NCBI GenBank assembly: GCA_031292055.1
Contig: JARLHV010000064.1
Location: forward strand, 1-57,386
Length of the DNA stretch: 57,386 bases
Source: Desulfosporosinus sp.
GTDB taxonomy: Bacteria > Bacillota > Desulfitobacteriia > Desulfitobacteriales > Desulfitobacteriaceae
Direction of reading: 5' to 3'
Shown: positions 16,784-25,871 of the stretch, piece after piece
How the letters are laid out: every line of letters starts with the position of its first letter
Position numbering within the stretch: the first letter of the stretch is position 1
Program-made: the position numbers and the translations under genes
The notes under the pieces: generated by a model
What the model saw: the letters and a program-made list of their open reading frames with translations, nothing else
Databases searched by the model: none
What the model was told of the DNA's origin: nothing

Positions 16784-16809
16784 AGGCCATAGACAAAGTG
16801 CTATGGCCT
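16784..16809. other. hairpin upstream of purL
   Basis: AGGCCATAG pairs with CTATGGCCT around an 8-base loop about 90 bp before purL. No T-run follows, so it could be a leader structure or the terminator of the lipoprotein gene. No purine riboswitch core is visible. Confidence 0.45.
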
Positions 16810-16897
16810 TATACATATTTAGTCACTCAAGGAGTGTTTCTTCTAAGTCGGAAGTGTAACATTTTAAATTATTAATTGATGGAGGATTGTGGATTGT

Positions 16898-19800
16898 ATG
16901 GAATCACAAACAGTCAAACGAATTTACGTGGAAAAAAAGCCAGGTTATGATATTGAAGCCCAAGGTCTTTATCACGATTTATTAGAAACTCTGGGAATCG
17001 TAGGGTTGGAAAACTTAAGAGTTATTAACCGTTATGATCTTTCCGGAATTACGGATGAGGAGTATTTAAAGTCTCGTCCGATTATTTTTGCTGAACCTCC
17101 GCTGGATTTGGTGTTTGACGAACATCTTGAGATTCCCACTGAGGATCTGGTTTTTGCCATGGAATACCTACCCGGTCAGTATGACCAACGGGCAGATTCT
17201 GCTGCCCAATGTGTCCAGATCCTGACTCAGAAAGAGCGACCCCAAATTGCTTCAGCCAAAGTGATTGTTTTAAAAGGTCTATTATCGGAAATGGATTTTC
17301 GTAAAATCAAAGCTTACTGCATTAACCCTGTTGAATCACGGGAAGCTTCTTTAGAAAAACCTGCCAGTCTTGAATTTGAATCAGTGCTTCCACCGGATGT
17401 AGAGATTATCGATCATTTTATGGAGAAGACACCCGCTGAGCTAAGAACGTTTTATCAAGCAACTGGCTTAGCCATGAGTTTTGAGGATTTAGCCTTCTGT
17501 CAGGATTATTTTCGAAATACAGAACAAAGAAACCCAACGATTACAGAGATCCGGGTGATTGACACCTATTGGTCAGATCATTGTCGGCATACTACTTTTT
17601 TTACCCAAATTGAAGAAGTATCGATTCCGGAAGGGGATTTTTCCTACCCGCTGACGACGGCCTACCAGGAATACCTCACTTCTCGGGATTATGTCTACGG
17701 TGAAAATGCCCTTAACCGGGATGTCTGTCTCATGGATATCGGCATTTTAGGAATGAAAGAATTGAAGAAAAAAGGGCTTTTACCCGATCTTGATGAGTCA
17801 GAGGAGATCAATGCCTGTAGTATTGTCGTAAATGTTGATAGCGACGGTCGAAATGAAGAGTGGTTGGTGATGTTTAAAAATGAAACTCATAACCATCCCA
17901 CAGAGATTGAACCGTTCGGAGGAGCAGCTACTTGTTTAGGGGGGGCTATCCGAGACCCCCTATCCGGCCGTACGTACGTTTACCAAGCGATGCGTCTAAC
18001 TGGATGCGGCGATCCTAGAACGAAAATAGAAGCTACACTAGCGGGGAAATTGCCGCAAAGAAAGATAACCAGAGGCGCGGCAGCTGGCTACAGTTCTTAT
18101 GGTAATCAAATTGGCTTGGCCACAGGGCAGGTTACCGAAGTCTATGATGAAGGCTTTGTGGCCAAACGTATGGAAATCGGAGCTGTGATTGCGGCCGCTC
18201 CCCGCACCAATGTTATACGCCAAGCCCCTGAGCCTGGGGATGTAGTCGTTCTGGTCGGCGGGAGAACGGGTCGTGACGGGTGTGGCGGTGCTACAGGTTC
18301 TTCGAAAGAACACACTGAAGAATCGTTACTGACCTGTGGGGCGGAAGTGCAAAAAGGAAATCCACCGACCGAACGAAAGATTCAAAGACTCTTCCGTAAT
18401 GCTAACGTAAGTACTCTGATTAAACGTTGTAACGATTTCGGCGCAGGCGGCGTAGCTGTGGCCATTGGGGAGTTAACGGATGGTTTAGAAATTAATCTTG
18501 ATGCTGTCCCAAAAAAGTACGAAGGTCTTGATGGAACAGAACTCGCAATTTCTGAATCTCAAGAACGCATGGCGGTTGTTATTAGTTCTGAAAATTTCGA
18601 GGAGTTTGCCAGGTATGCTCAAGAAGAAAACCTGGAAGCAACCTTAGTTGCTCGAGTCAGTTCTGAACCAAGGCTCAAGATGCTTTGGCGAGGACAGGCT
18701 ATTGTTGATCTCAGCCGAGGGTTTCTCAATACCAATGGAGTTAAACAGAAGACGAAAGTTCAGATAACTCTGCCTGATGCCAGTCGTAACTACTTTAATA
18801 GGCTACCAGAAACAATCGAGCAAATATCGGCAGCGAAAAACGGAGTTTCTTCTGTGCAAGAGGTTTGGTTAGCTAATTTAGCAGACTTGAACGTCTGTAG
18901 CCAAAAAGGACTGGTGGAAAGGTTTGACAGTAGCATCGGGATGTCCTCCGTCCTGATGCCATTGGGTGGTAAATATCAAGCGACTCCGACAGAAGGTATG
19001 GTAGCGAAGCTCCCAGTGTTGACTGGGGAAACGAATACCGCAACCATGCTAACCTTTGGCTATAATCCACAGATGGCTAAATGGAGTCCCTTCCACGGTG
19101 CTCTGTATGCTGTTGTTGATGCGGTAACCAAGATCGTCGCTCTAGGTGGGGATTATCGTAGCGTGCGGCTTACTCTACAGGAGTATTTTGAAAGACTGGG
19201 AACCGATCCGGAAAAGTGGGGTAAACCGTTTAGCGCTTTACTTGGAGCTTTTTATGCCCAGAAGAAACTAGGAACTCCTGCCATTGGTGGAAAAGACAGT
19301 ATGTCCGGTACTTTCATGGATTTGCATGTTCCTCCGACCTTAGTTGCTTTTGCTGTCAATCTTACCCGAGCTGATAACGTTGTGTCCCAGGAGTTTAAAA
19401 AGGTCGGTAGTCAAATTGTCTTAGTGAATGCCATCCGAGATGAGTATGAAATCCCTGATTTTGAGCAGCTGGCTAAAAACTATCATAAGATTAATGAGTT
19501 GATCAATTCAGGAAACGTTTTAGCAACGCATACTGTAAGAATGGGAGGACTGGCTGCTGCTCTCAGCAAAATGTCTTTCGGCAATCGGATCGGAATGACC
19601 TTTAACACTCCGACAGATCTAAAAAGTTTGTTTGCGCCTAACTATGGCTCAATTGTCCTAGAAATCGAAGCTGCGGTGAATCTTGCTGATGTATTCGGCG
19701 AGGTAGCGTATCAATTGCTCGGACTTACTCAGGAAAAACCCGTAATTTCGGTTAATGGCATAGATATTGATCTGACTGTCGCTTTAGAGGCCTGGGAAAA

Positions 19801-20704
19801 ACCGCTGGAAAAAATCTTTCCTACACAAATCGAAAAGGATTCCGAACCTCAAACGATGAGTTTTAACGTGCGCAATCCTCGGAGACCTTCCTTAAAAATT
19901 GCCAAACCAAGAATCTTTATTCCGGTGTTTCCGGGTACTAACTGTGAGTACGATTCGGCGAAGGCCTTTGAGAAAGCTGGTGGCCTCGTTGAAACTCTGG
20001 TGATCAGAAACCTAACAGCTGCAGATGTGGAACAATCCATCCATGAGATGGTTAAAAAGATAGACTCGTCTCAAATCGTCATGCTGCCGGGTGGCTTCAG
20101 TGCCGGAGATGAACCGGACGGCTCTGGCAAGTTCATTGCCACCATGTTCAGGAATCCTGAGATTAACGAAGCGGTGCTGGAACTGATCAATCAGCGCGAT
20201 GGTCTGATGCTCGGAATTTGTAACGGCTTCCAAGCTTTAATTAAACTTGGTCTCGTTCCGTACGGAGAAATCCTGGATTTAAGGGAGGATTCTCCAACTC
20301 TTACCTACAATAAAATCGGGCGTCACGTTTCCTGTATGGTCCAAACCAAAGTCGTTTCTGTCTTATCCCCTTGGTTTAGCGGAGTTAACCTGGGAGAAAT
20401 TCACACGATTCCCATCTCACACGGAGAAGGACGGTTTGTCGCCAATAAAGACGTGCTCGAAACCTTAGTTGCTAATGGGCAAGTTGCCACCCAATATGTC
20501 GATTTCGACGGTAACCCAAGCAATGATATTAGCTATACTCCGAACGGATCGTACGAGGCGATTGAAGGAATCACCAGCCCGAATGGACGAATTCTTGGTA
20601 AGATGGCCCATTCGGAAAGAACCGGAATGGGAGTAGCGGTTAATATCCCAGGTAATAAGTATCAACCTATTTTCGCCGGCGGAGTGAATTATTTTCGAGG
20701 CTAA
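16898..20704 (+). CDS. purL: phosphoribosylformylglycinamidine synthase (single-chain)
   Basis: The enzyme converts FGAR, glutamine and ATP to FGAM in purine biosynthesis. At about 1268 aa it is the fused form in which the synthetase and glutaminase lie on one chain. The N-terminal region is followed by the IDTYWSDHCRHTTF signature, the FKNETHNHPTEIEPFGGAATCLGG ATP-binding segment, a second synthetase half with IGGKDSMSGT, and a C-terminal class I amidotransferase. That domain has Cys1108 in GICNGFQ and the His/Glu pair in ISHGEGRF. An in-frame GTG at 16889 is only 3 bases from GGAGG, so the ATG at 16898 is preferred although its spacing is long. No other pur gene is adjacent. Confidence 0.95.
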   Translation: MESQTVKRIYVEKKPGYDIEAQGLYHDLLETLGIVGLENLRVINRYDLSGITDEEYLKSRPIIFAEPPLDLVFDEHLEIPTEDLVFAMEYLPGQYDQRADSAAQCVQILTQKERPQIASAKVIVLKGLLSEMDFRKIKAYCINPVESREASLEKPASLEFESVLPPDVEIIDHFMEKTPAELRTFYQATGLAMSFEDLAFCQDYFRNTEQRNPTITEIRVIDTYWSDHCRHTTFFTQIEEVSIPEGDFSYPLTTAYQEYLTSRDYVYGENALNRDVCLMDIGILGMKELKKKGLLPDLDESEEINACSIVVNVDSDGRNEEWLVMFKNETHNHPTEIEPFGGAATCLGGAIRDPLSGRTYVYQAMRLTGCGDPRTKIEATLAGKLPQRKITRGAAAGYSSYGNQIGLATGQVTEVYDEGFVAKRMEIGAVIAAAPRTNVIRQAPEPGDVVVLVGGRTGRDGCGGATGSSKEHTEESLLTCGAEVQKGNPPTERKIQRLFRNANVSTLIKRCNDFGAGGVAVAIGELTDGLEINLDAVPKKYEGLDGTELAISESQERMAVVISSENFEEFARYAQEENLEATLVARVSSEPRLKMLWRGQAIVDLSRGFLNTNGVKQKTKVQITLPDASRNYFNRLPETIEQISAAKNGVSSVQEVWLANLADLNVCSQKGLVERFDSSIGMSSVLMPLGGKYQATPTEGMVAKLPVLTGETNTATMLTFGYNPQMAKWSPFHGALYAVVDAVTKIVALGGDYRSVRLTLQEYFERLGTDPEKWGKPFSALLGAFYAQKKLGTPAIGGKDSMSGTFMDLHVPPTLVAFAVNLTRADNVVSQEFKKVGSQIVLVNAIRDEYEIPDFEQLAKNYHKINELINSGNVLATHTVRMGGLAAALSKMSFGNRIGMTFNTPTDLKSLFAPNYGSIVLEIEAAVNLADVFGEVAYQLLGLTQEKPVISVNGIDIDLTVALEAWEKPLEKIFPTQIEKDSEPQTMSFNVRNPRRPSLKIAKPRIFIPVFPGTNCEYDSAKAFEKAGGLVETLVIRNLTAADVEQSIHEMVKKIDSSQIVMLPGGFSAGDEPDGSGKFIATMFRNPEINEAVLELINQRDGLMLGICNGFQALIKLGLVPYGEILDLREDSPTLTYNKIGRHVSCMVQTKVVSVLSPWFSGVNLGEIHTIPISHGEGRFVANKDVLETLVANGQVATQYVDFDGNPSNDISYTPNGSYEAIEGITSPNGRILGKMAHSERTGMGVAVNIPGNKYQPIFAGGVNYFRG

Positions 20705-20767
20705 CTTCAGCCTATAAGTAACGATCAAACAAACACTTCAATTTCGAGAGGGAAATAGGTATCATTT

Positions 20768-20814
20768 AGAGCACTTCCGGTAATTATAATCGTGAAAATT
20801 AAAGGAGGTGCTCT
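20768..20814 (+). promoter_or_regulatory. inverted repeat sequestering a ribosome binding site
   Basis: AGAGCACTTCC (20768-20778) pairs with GGAGGTGCTCT (20804-20814) at 10 of 11 positions. The right arm contains the AGGAGGTG ribosome site of the following decayed gene, so the hairpin would hide it. It may be a relic of translational control. Confidence 0.5.
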
Positions 20815-20816
20815 TT

Positions 20817-20978
20817 ATGAAAGCAGGGGTAAGAAACAAGCTTTTTGGAGTCATCGATGCAATCAAGAGGGATGAGATTATGGCCTTGGTCAAAATGAGT
20901 TTTGATGGTTGAAGCAATGCACCGGAAGTTGCGTCCGTGATGACGCAGAAAAGCCTCCCATGCGATAAACGCTACTGA
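20817..20978 (+). pseudogene. decayed Mop/TOBE-type molybdopterin- or molybdate-binding gene
   Basis: Behind a near-perfect AAAGGAGGTG site, the ATG opens a frame MKAGVRNKLFGVIDAIK that matches the start of the small molbindin (Mop) family, which binds molybdate or tungstate through a TOBE domain of about 68 residues. An in-frame TGA stops it at codon 32. Reading through it, EVASVMTQKSL still resembles the 'SxIxxxSxxxLGL' part of the fold, after which the frame diverges and stops at codon 54. A nonsense change plus a 3' frameshift or deletion explains both defects. Selenocysteine is unlikely, because the family has no Cys there. Confidence 0.6.
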
Positions 20979-20980
20979 AA

Positions 20981-21026
20981 CAAGGGGTAGGTAATTCATA
21001 GTACTAAGAATTACCTACCCTTTGTT
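20981..21026 (+). terminator. hairpin terminator after the purL region
   Basis: CAAGGGGTAGGTAATTC pairs with GAATTACCTACCCTTTG, a long almost perfect stem. It is followed by TTGTAT rather than a full T-run. Confidence 0.6.
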
Positions 21027-21155
21027 GTATCCCCACTGTTCAATTTTAATTGAAATTATCGTTACTACCTTTTTTTTGCAGGTTTTTTAGGACGCCTGTC
21101 GAACTTTAAATCTATAAGAAGATGTTGATTACTACATAATTAGGAGATGAATTTC

Positions 21156-21461
21156 GTGAAAAGTCAATTTGAAGGAGCTGTAATTACAGAACAAGGTAAA
21201 ACCTGTGCCGTTGTTTCTGTCCAGCCTGCTGTATTCCAAAATGCGATTAACGCAACTATGATTATCAAAGCATTATTGCCTGTCTTTAAGGGCATGCCAG
21301 TCGTTCTTATGGCCTTAGATGCCAAAGGAGTTCCTGGGTATTTCGGAAGAGGAGACCTTATCGATCTACTTGAAAATGTTAACATTAAAGAAGCTTCATG
21401 GAGTCAAATCGAGGCGGAAGTAGACTTAAGTAATTCCTCTTGCCCGATGAAAGACGAATAG
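21156..21461 (+). CDS. hypothetical protein
   Basis: The 101-aa product starts at GTG, 9 bases after GGAG; the ATG at 21147 almost touches that site and is less likely. The sequence (FEGAVITEQGKTCAVVSVQPAVFQNAINATMII, later VPGYFGRGDLIDLLENV) suggests a small alpha/beta domain. No family is recognised, and there is no signal peptide or transmembrane helix. It stands between the purL-region terminator and a DsrE-type gene. Possible co-transcription with the latter is weak, given the 215-bp gap. Confidence 0.65.
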   Translation: MKSQFEGAVITEQGKTCAVVSVQPAVFQNAINATMIIKALLPVFKGMPVVLMALDAKGVPGYFGRGDLIDLLENVNIKEASWSQIEAEVDLSNSSCPMKDE

Positions 21462-21676
21462 AATAGAAACGTACTAACCAAAGCCGTGCCAAATTCGAGG
21501 TAGAGTACGTGGATAATTCCACTGCGTTAATGGTATTTTTCCTTTCAGTATGCCATATTTACCTGTTATATTATTTTCTGCTACTAACTAGAATAGTTAA
21601 CTCACAAAAATATGGGTTTTTCTGAATTGGAATCATGGATAAATTAAAAACCCAAAAAATTTGAGGAGGAATTAGC

Positions 21677-22033
21677 TTGGAAAAATTTCTATTTGTATTA
21701 AGTCGTGGGCTTGAGGATCCGATCCGCGCCACCCGAGCATTTCAGCTTGCGAAGGTAGCCAAAGAAAAGGGACATGAAGTCAACATTTTTTTAGTCGACG
21801 ATGCTGTAGCCTATGCAATTTTGGGACTGGCTGATAGTGTTGTAGCACCAACCGGCGATAATGCCAAACAATATCTCGATTTCCTAATCGAAAAGAAAGT
21901 ACCTTTTCATATCTGTACACCCTGTGCCAGAACTAGGCTTTTCAGTGAAGACCAGTTTATTGATGGCGCTAAATTATCGACAGCTGGAGTCCTCATTGAC
22001 TTAGCTACCGAATCAAAAGTATTTACATTTTAG
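21677..22033 (+). CDS. DsrE/DsrF-family sulfur-relay-like protein
   Basis: This 118-aa protein has the DsrE/F-like alpha/beta fold: FLFVLSRGLEDPIRATRAFQLAKVAKEKGHEVNIFLVDDAV at the N-terminus and a cysteine-containing loop ICTPCARTRLF at about residue 78. Related proteins carry persulfide sulfur in TusBCD or DsrEFH, and many stand-alone members in Firmicutes are of unknown role. The start is TTG behind GAGGAGG with good spacing. The two cysteines spaced CxxC make a thiol or persulfide role plausible in a sulfite-reducing organism. Confidence 0.82.
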   Translation: MEKFLFVLSRGLEDPIRATRAFQLAKVAKEKGHEVNIFLVDDAVAYAILGLADSVVAPTGDNAKQYLDFLIEKKVPFHICTPCARTRLFSEDQFIDGAKLSTAGVLIDLATESKVFTF

Positions 22034-22077
22034 CTCTAAGCATTTGTTATAACCATGGTTGCTTAAAAAATTCAAGC

Positions 22078-22124
22078 AAAAATACAATAGCCTTGCCGTG
22101 ATAAGAGCAGGCTATTGTATTTTT
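22078..22124 (+). terminator. terminator of the DsrE-family gene
   Basis: AAAATACAATAGCCT pairs with AGGCTATTGTATTTT and runs directly into Ts. Confidence 0.85.
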
Positions 22125-22198
22125 ATGCGGAAGAAAAGAGAAACACGCTGCAGAATGGCTATTAAAATCTTCGGTGAACCGAAAGAGGTAATAATGAA

Positions 22199-23332
22199 AT
22201 GATTAATCGTAAACGCTTGTTAGCAGAGTTTTGTGAGCTAACGAGAATTGATTCCCCGACCAAGCATGAGCGACAAATCGCAGATATACTTAAAAATCGT
22301 CTTGAAGTCTTAGGTATGGTCGTAACCGAAGATCAAGTGGGCAGAGCAATTGGCGGCAACTGCGGCAATGTCTTTGCCAATTTAAAAGGTAGCCTTCCTC
22401 AAGCTCCAAGACTATTACTTTCGGCGCATATGGATACGGTAGACCCCTGCCTCGGTATTGAACCAGTGCTCCACGGGGGAATGATTACTTCTGCTGGCGC
22501 GACGATTTTAGGTGCTGATGATAAAGCCGGTATAGCACTAATAGTAGAAGCCCTAAGAGCCATCCAAGAGCAAAATATCCCTCATGGGGATATTCAGGTA
22601 ATTTTCAGTGTAGCCGAGGAGGGCGGTCTAAACGGCTCTAAAAACATAGACCAAACGCAGTTGAACGCTGATTTAGGAGTTGTTTTAGATGCCGTTGGTG
22701 AACCTGGAATTATCATTCTCGAGGCCCCTGGACAGGATCGAATCAATGTGACGATAAAGGGCAAAGCCTCTCATGCCGGCTTCACTCCAGAGGATGGAAT
22801 CAGCGCCATTGTTGTAGCGGCTAAGGCGATTGCCAGCCTGCCAACAGGCCGCATTGACGAGGAAACGACTTCCAATATCGGAACGATTCAGGGCGGTCGG
22901 GCAACAAATATCGTGGCCGAAAGAGTAGATATTACGTGTGAATCAAGAAGTCGCAACATCGGAAAATTGGAACGTCAAACGACTGGGATGTGTGAAACTT
23001 TTAAACGCTGTGCGGATGAGATGGGCGCTGTCGCAGAAGTAGATGTCATACGATTATATGACCCATTTACGATAAAGAAGGAATCAGAAATTGCTCTGCT
23101 CACGGCTCAAGCAGCCCGGTCGGCCAATTTAACTGCAACCTTCGAGGCAACTGGTGGGGGCAGCGATGCCAATTATTATAATCGCTACGGTGTACCCTGC
23201 GTTGTACTGGGCATCGGAATGCAAAAGCCACATACAACCGATGAATTTATTGCCGAAGACGATCTGTACCGATCAGCGGAGTTCGTTGTAGAGATCATTA
23301 AGGCTGCTGCGAATTCTTCGTTCCTCACCTAG
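22199..23332 (+). CDS. M20-family metallopeptidase (PepT/YqjE-like)
   Basis: The 377-aa zinc peptidase resembles the tripeptidase T / YqjE branch of family M20. The metal ligands and catalytic residues are visible: SAHMDTV (His and Asp), LGADDKAG (bridging Asp), SVAEEGG (catalytic Glu and ligand Glu), and PHTTDEF (ligand His) near the C-terminus. The dimerisation domain occupies about 180-290 (GKASHAGFTPEDG). It probably removes N-terminal residues from small peptides in the cytoplasm. AAAGAGG precedes the ATG. The HAD phosphatase gene follows after 37 bp, so the two may be co-transcribed. Confidence 0.9.
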   Translation: MINRKRLLAEFCELTRIDSPTKHERQIADILKNRLEVLGMVVTEDQVGRAIGGNCGNVFANLKGSLPQAPRLLLSAHMDTVDPCLGIEPVLHGGMITSAGATILGADDKAGIALIVEALRAIQEQNIPHGDIQVIFSVAEEGGLNGSKNIDQTQLNADLGVVLDAVGEPGIIILEAPGQDRINVTIKGKASHAGFTPEDGISAIVVAAKAIASLPTGRIDEETTSNIGTIQGGRATNIVAERVDITCESRSRNIGKLERQTTGMCETFKRCADEMGAVAEVDVIRLYDPFTIKKESEIALLTAQAARSANLTATFEATGGGSDANYYNRYGVPCVVLGIGMQKPHTTDEFIAEDDLYRSAEFVVEIIKAAANSSFLT

Positions 23333-23369
23333 CTTGAGTAAAAATCTCATTCGTTGAAAGAGGTATAGG

Positions 23370-24011
23370 ATGAAACTTAAAGGAATCATTTTTGATCTGG
23401 ATGGAACACTCTTAAACACCCTCCCTGTATGCTATCGCGGATTTCGCAAGACACTGTTAGAATTTACCAGGCGTGAGTACTCGGATCAAGAGATCGCTGC
23501 TCTGTTTGGACCTTCAGAGGAGGGAATTTTCAAAAAACTGTTCCCGTCCTCCTGGCAAGAAAGTTTACAAGTTTATCTCCTTGAATACGACCGTATTCAT
23601 CCTGAGTACGCTGAGCCTTTTGCAGGAATTCCCGAGGCTTTAACCTTGTTGCAAGAGCGAAAGCTAAAGCTGGCTCTTGTTTCTGGCAAAGGACCTGGCA
23701 GTATGGCAATATCCTTGAAACACTCTGGTCTCGGTCGCTTTTTTGATCTTGTGAGAACTGGCTCAGACGAAAAGGCCAGCAAACCTGAACACCTCAGGGA
23801 AGTACTTAAAATTTGGGACTATTCCCCTGAAGAAGTTGCCTATGTTGGGGATATGGCTTATGATATGAGCTCAGCAATAGAGGTCGGGGCGTACGCTATT
23901 GGGGCACTGTGGGCTACGACAACGAATGCGCAAAAAGTCCTTGCAATGAACCCTGAGGTTGCTTTTGATAACGTCCCGTCCTTTATTGAGTGGATCCAAC
24001 AAACGCTATAG
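23370..24011 (+). CDS. HAD-superfamily hydrolase (phosphoglycolate phosphatase-like)
   Basis: The 213-aa protein contains the HAD motifs in order: DLDGTL (nucleophile Asp at residue 10) near the N-terminus, the SGK of motif II (LVSGKG), the KPEH lysine of motif III, and VGDMAYDM of motif IV. A helical cap at about 15-85 places it in the Gph/PgmB-like subclass C1. The substrate is a small phosphorylated metabolite that cannot be named from sequence. It lies 37 bp after the M20 peptidase gene on the same strand. Confidence 0.88.
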   Translation: MKLKGIIFDLDGTLLNTLPVCYRGFRKTLLEFTRREYSDQEIAALFGPSEEGIFKKLFPSSWQESLQVYLLEYDRIHPEYAEPFAGIPEALTLLQERKLKLALVSGKGPGSMAISLKHSGLGRFFDLVRTGSDEKASKPEHLREVLKIWDYSPEEVAYVGDMAYDMSSAIEVGAYAIGALWATTTNAQKVLAMNPEVAFDNVPSFIEWIQQTL

Positions 24012-24023
24012 AAATTTCTTTGC

Positions 24024-24063
24024 AAAGCCGTGCATTTTTAAGTGCCCGGCTTTACTCTTTTTC
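24024..24063 (+). terminator. terminator after the HAD gene
   Basis: AAAGCCGTGCA pairs with TGCCCGGCTTT with one mismatch. The T-rich tract CTCTTTTTC follows. Confidence 0.65.
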
Positions 24064-24240
24064 TAAGCCCATTTACTTAAGATTAAATTGATTGGACAGG
24101 AATCGATAAATCTGCAAATTACTCACCGATTAGGGCATCGTTCAATACACTATAGAAACTCCCATGAACCGGTCGGTCCGCAGGGTGGTTTGAACGTTCT
24201 ATTTTGGCAAGAAAGCTGAGGTACTAAGGAGGGAGTGCCA

Positions 24241-25008
24241 TTGAACCATCTGGTTGAAGTACATAACATAGGCATGAAGTATCAATCTCTCAATGGAGAA
24301 ATAACGGCTTTAGAGGATATCAATTTTTCAGTTCAAGATGGGGAGTTTGTCAGTATTGTCGGTCCGAGCGGCTGCGGCAAATCCACCCTTTTATCGATCA
24401 TTTCGGGGCTGCTTGTTTCAACTGCTGGGACCGTTTTGCTTGGTGGGGAAAAGGTCACGGGGACTTCAGGAAAAGTCGGATACATGTTGCAAAAAGACCA
24501 TCTTTTTAATTGGCGGACCATTTATCAAAATGTCATCTTAGGCCTCGAAATTAGAAAAATGTTGACGCCTGAAACCAAGGAACGCGCTTTAAGACTCCTT
24601 AAAACCTATGGACTTTACGAGTTCAAAAATAAATACCCCAACCAACTATCGGGCGGAATGAGACAAAGAGTAGCACTTATACGAACTCTTGTGACGGATC
24701 CTCAGATCCTGCTTCTCGATGAACCCTTTTCGGCTTTAGACTATCAAACCAGACTTATGGTCAATGATGATATCTATGCCATTATTAAAAAAGAAAATAA
24801 AACTGCTCTTCTTGTCACCCATGATATTGCCGAGAGTATCAGTATGGCAGACCGGGTCGTTCTGTTATCGAAACGACCCGGAACGGTCAAACAGATCTAT
24901 GCAATCAAGGTAAATTGTGCTAATAGAACACCTTTATACTCGCGTGAAGCGCCGGAGTTTCGGCATCTTTTTCAAGAGATATGGAAGGGGCTGGATGTCC
25001 ATGTCTAA
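24241..25008 (+). CDS. ABC transporter ATP-binding protein (NitT/TauT type)
   Basis: The 255-aa ATPase of the SsuB/TauB class shows Walker A GPSGCGKST, the Q-loop region MLQKDHLFNWRT, the signature LSGGMRQRVAL, Walker B ILLLDEPFSALD and the switch His in LVTHDI. It energises uptake through the permease encoded next. A GTG six bases upstream touches the AAGGAGG site, so the TTG at 24241, 7 bases from it, is the likely start. Its 3' end overlaps the permease gene by 14 bp, indicating translational coupling. Confidence 0.92.
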   Translation: MNHLVEVHNIGMKYQSLNGEITALEDINFSVQDGEFVSIVGPSGCGKSTLLSIISGLLVSTAGTVLLGGEKVTGTSGKVGYMLQKDHLFNWRTIYQNVILGLEIRKMLTPETKERALRLLKTYGLYEFKNKYPNQLSGGMRQRVALIRTLVTDPQILLLDEPFSALDYQTRLMVNDDIYAIIKKENKTALLVTHDIAESISMADRVVLLSKRPGTVKQIYAIKVNCANRTPLYSREAPEFRHLFQEIWKGLDVHV

Positions 25009-25843
25009 CCTAGAACCTGAAATAAGTCCTCCTATGACTAGGACTTCAGCTTTCTCTCAAGAACATAAAGTCTATTTACGGCGATTAAAGATGGAAAAAC
25101 AATGGATTTTGTTCATCCAAGTAGTGATTTTTGTCGTTGCAATAGCACTATGGGAAATCTGTGCCAATGCTAAAATAGTTGATCCTTTTATCACCAGCCA
25201 ACCCTCAAGGATTATTAAAACCATCATTAGATTATATGAAGAGGGGGTGCTATTTCAACACATAGGGATTACCTGCCTTGAAGCGTTCGTTGGCTTTGTG
25301 AGTGGGACACTGTTGGGCACGCTGATTGCGATTGGTTTATGGTGGTCAAAATTTTTGTGTAAAATTTTAGAACCCTATTTAGTCGTCTTTAATAGTTTGC
25401 CTAAAATTGCGCTTGGACCAGTGTTTATTGTTTGGATCGGGGCAGGCCCCGCTGCGATCATTGTTATGACTTTAGCTATTTCTCTCATTGTTACAGTTTT
25501 GGAGATCTTAAATGGCTTTTTAGCTATCGATGCCGAAAAAATCAAACTCATCCAAACCTTCGGCGGCACAAAACTCCATATACTTACATTAGTAGTACTT
25601 CCTGCATCGTTGCCGACCATTATTAATGCACTTAAGATTAATGTCGGGTTGTCGTGGGTTGGGGTCATCGTAGGAGAATTTTTAGTATCTAAAGCCGGGT
25701 TGGGTTATCTCATCGTGTACGGGGGGCAAGTTTTTAAATTGGACCTGGTCATGACCAGTGTCATCATTTTGGGTGTTGCAGCAACTTTGATGTACCAGGG
25801 GGTAGTTTTCCTTGAAAAATTGCTTGTGAAAAATAATCTCTGA
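24995..25843 (+). CDS. ABC transporter permease (NitT/TauT type)
   Basis: The integral membrane subunit of about 282 aa has a cytoplasmic start, a first helix (WILFIQVVIFVVAIALWEI), and the BPD permease domain containing the EAA-type loop IQTFGGTKLHILTLVVLPASLPTIINALKINVG. That loop docks on the ATPase. Two ATGs (24995 and 25001) lie near AAGGGG inside the end of the ATPase gene; either gives nearly the same protein. It sits between the ATPase and the binding lipoprotein in a three-gene operon. Confidence 0.92.
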   Translation: MSMSNLEPEISPPMTRTSAFSQEHKVYLRRLKMEKQWILFIQVVIFVVAIALWEICANAKIVDPFITSQPSRIIKTIIRLYEEGVLFQHIGITCLEAFVGFVSGTLLGTLIAIGLWWSKFLCKILEPYLVVFNSLPKIALGPVFIVWIGAGPAAIIVMTLAISLIVTVLEILNGFLAIDAEKIKLIQTFGGTKLHILTLVVLPASLPTIINALKINVGLSWVGVIVGEFLVSKAGLGYLIVYGGQVFKLDLVMTSVIILGVAATLMYQGVVFLEKLLVKNNL

Positions 25844-25871
25844 ATTTACAAACTAGAGGAGGATGATCATT

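Noticed and set aside
20817..20978. Selenocysteine decoding of the in-frame TGA in the Mop-like frame.
   Set aside because: The family has no cysteine or catalytic residue at this place and the frame breaks again downstream, so decay is simpler.
24060..24240. Possible TPP or other riboswitch before the NitT/TauT-type ABC operon.
   Set aside because: No CTGAGA core or other recognised aptamer signature is present, so the ligand cannot be inferred this way.
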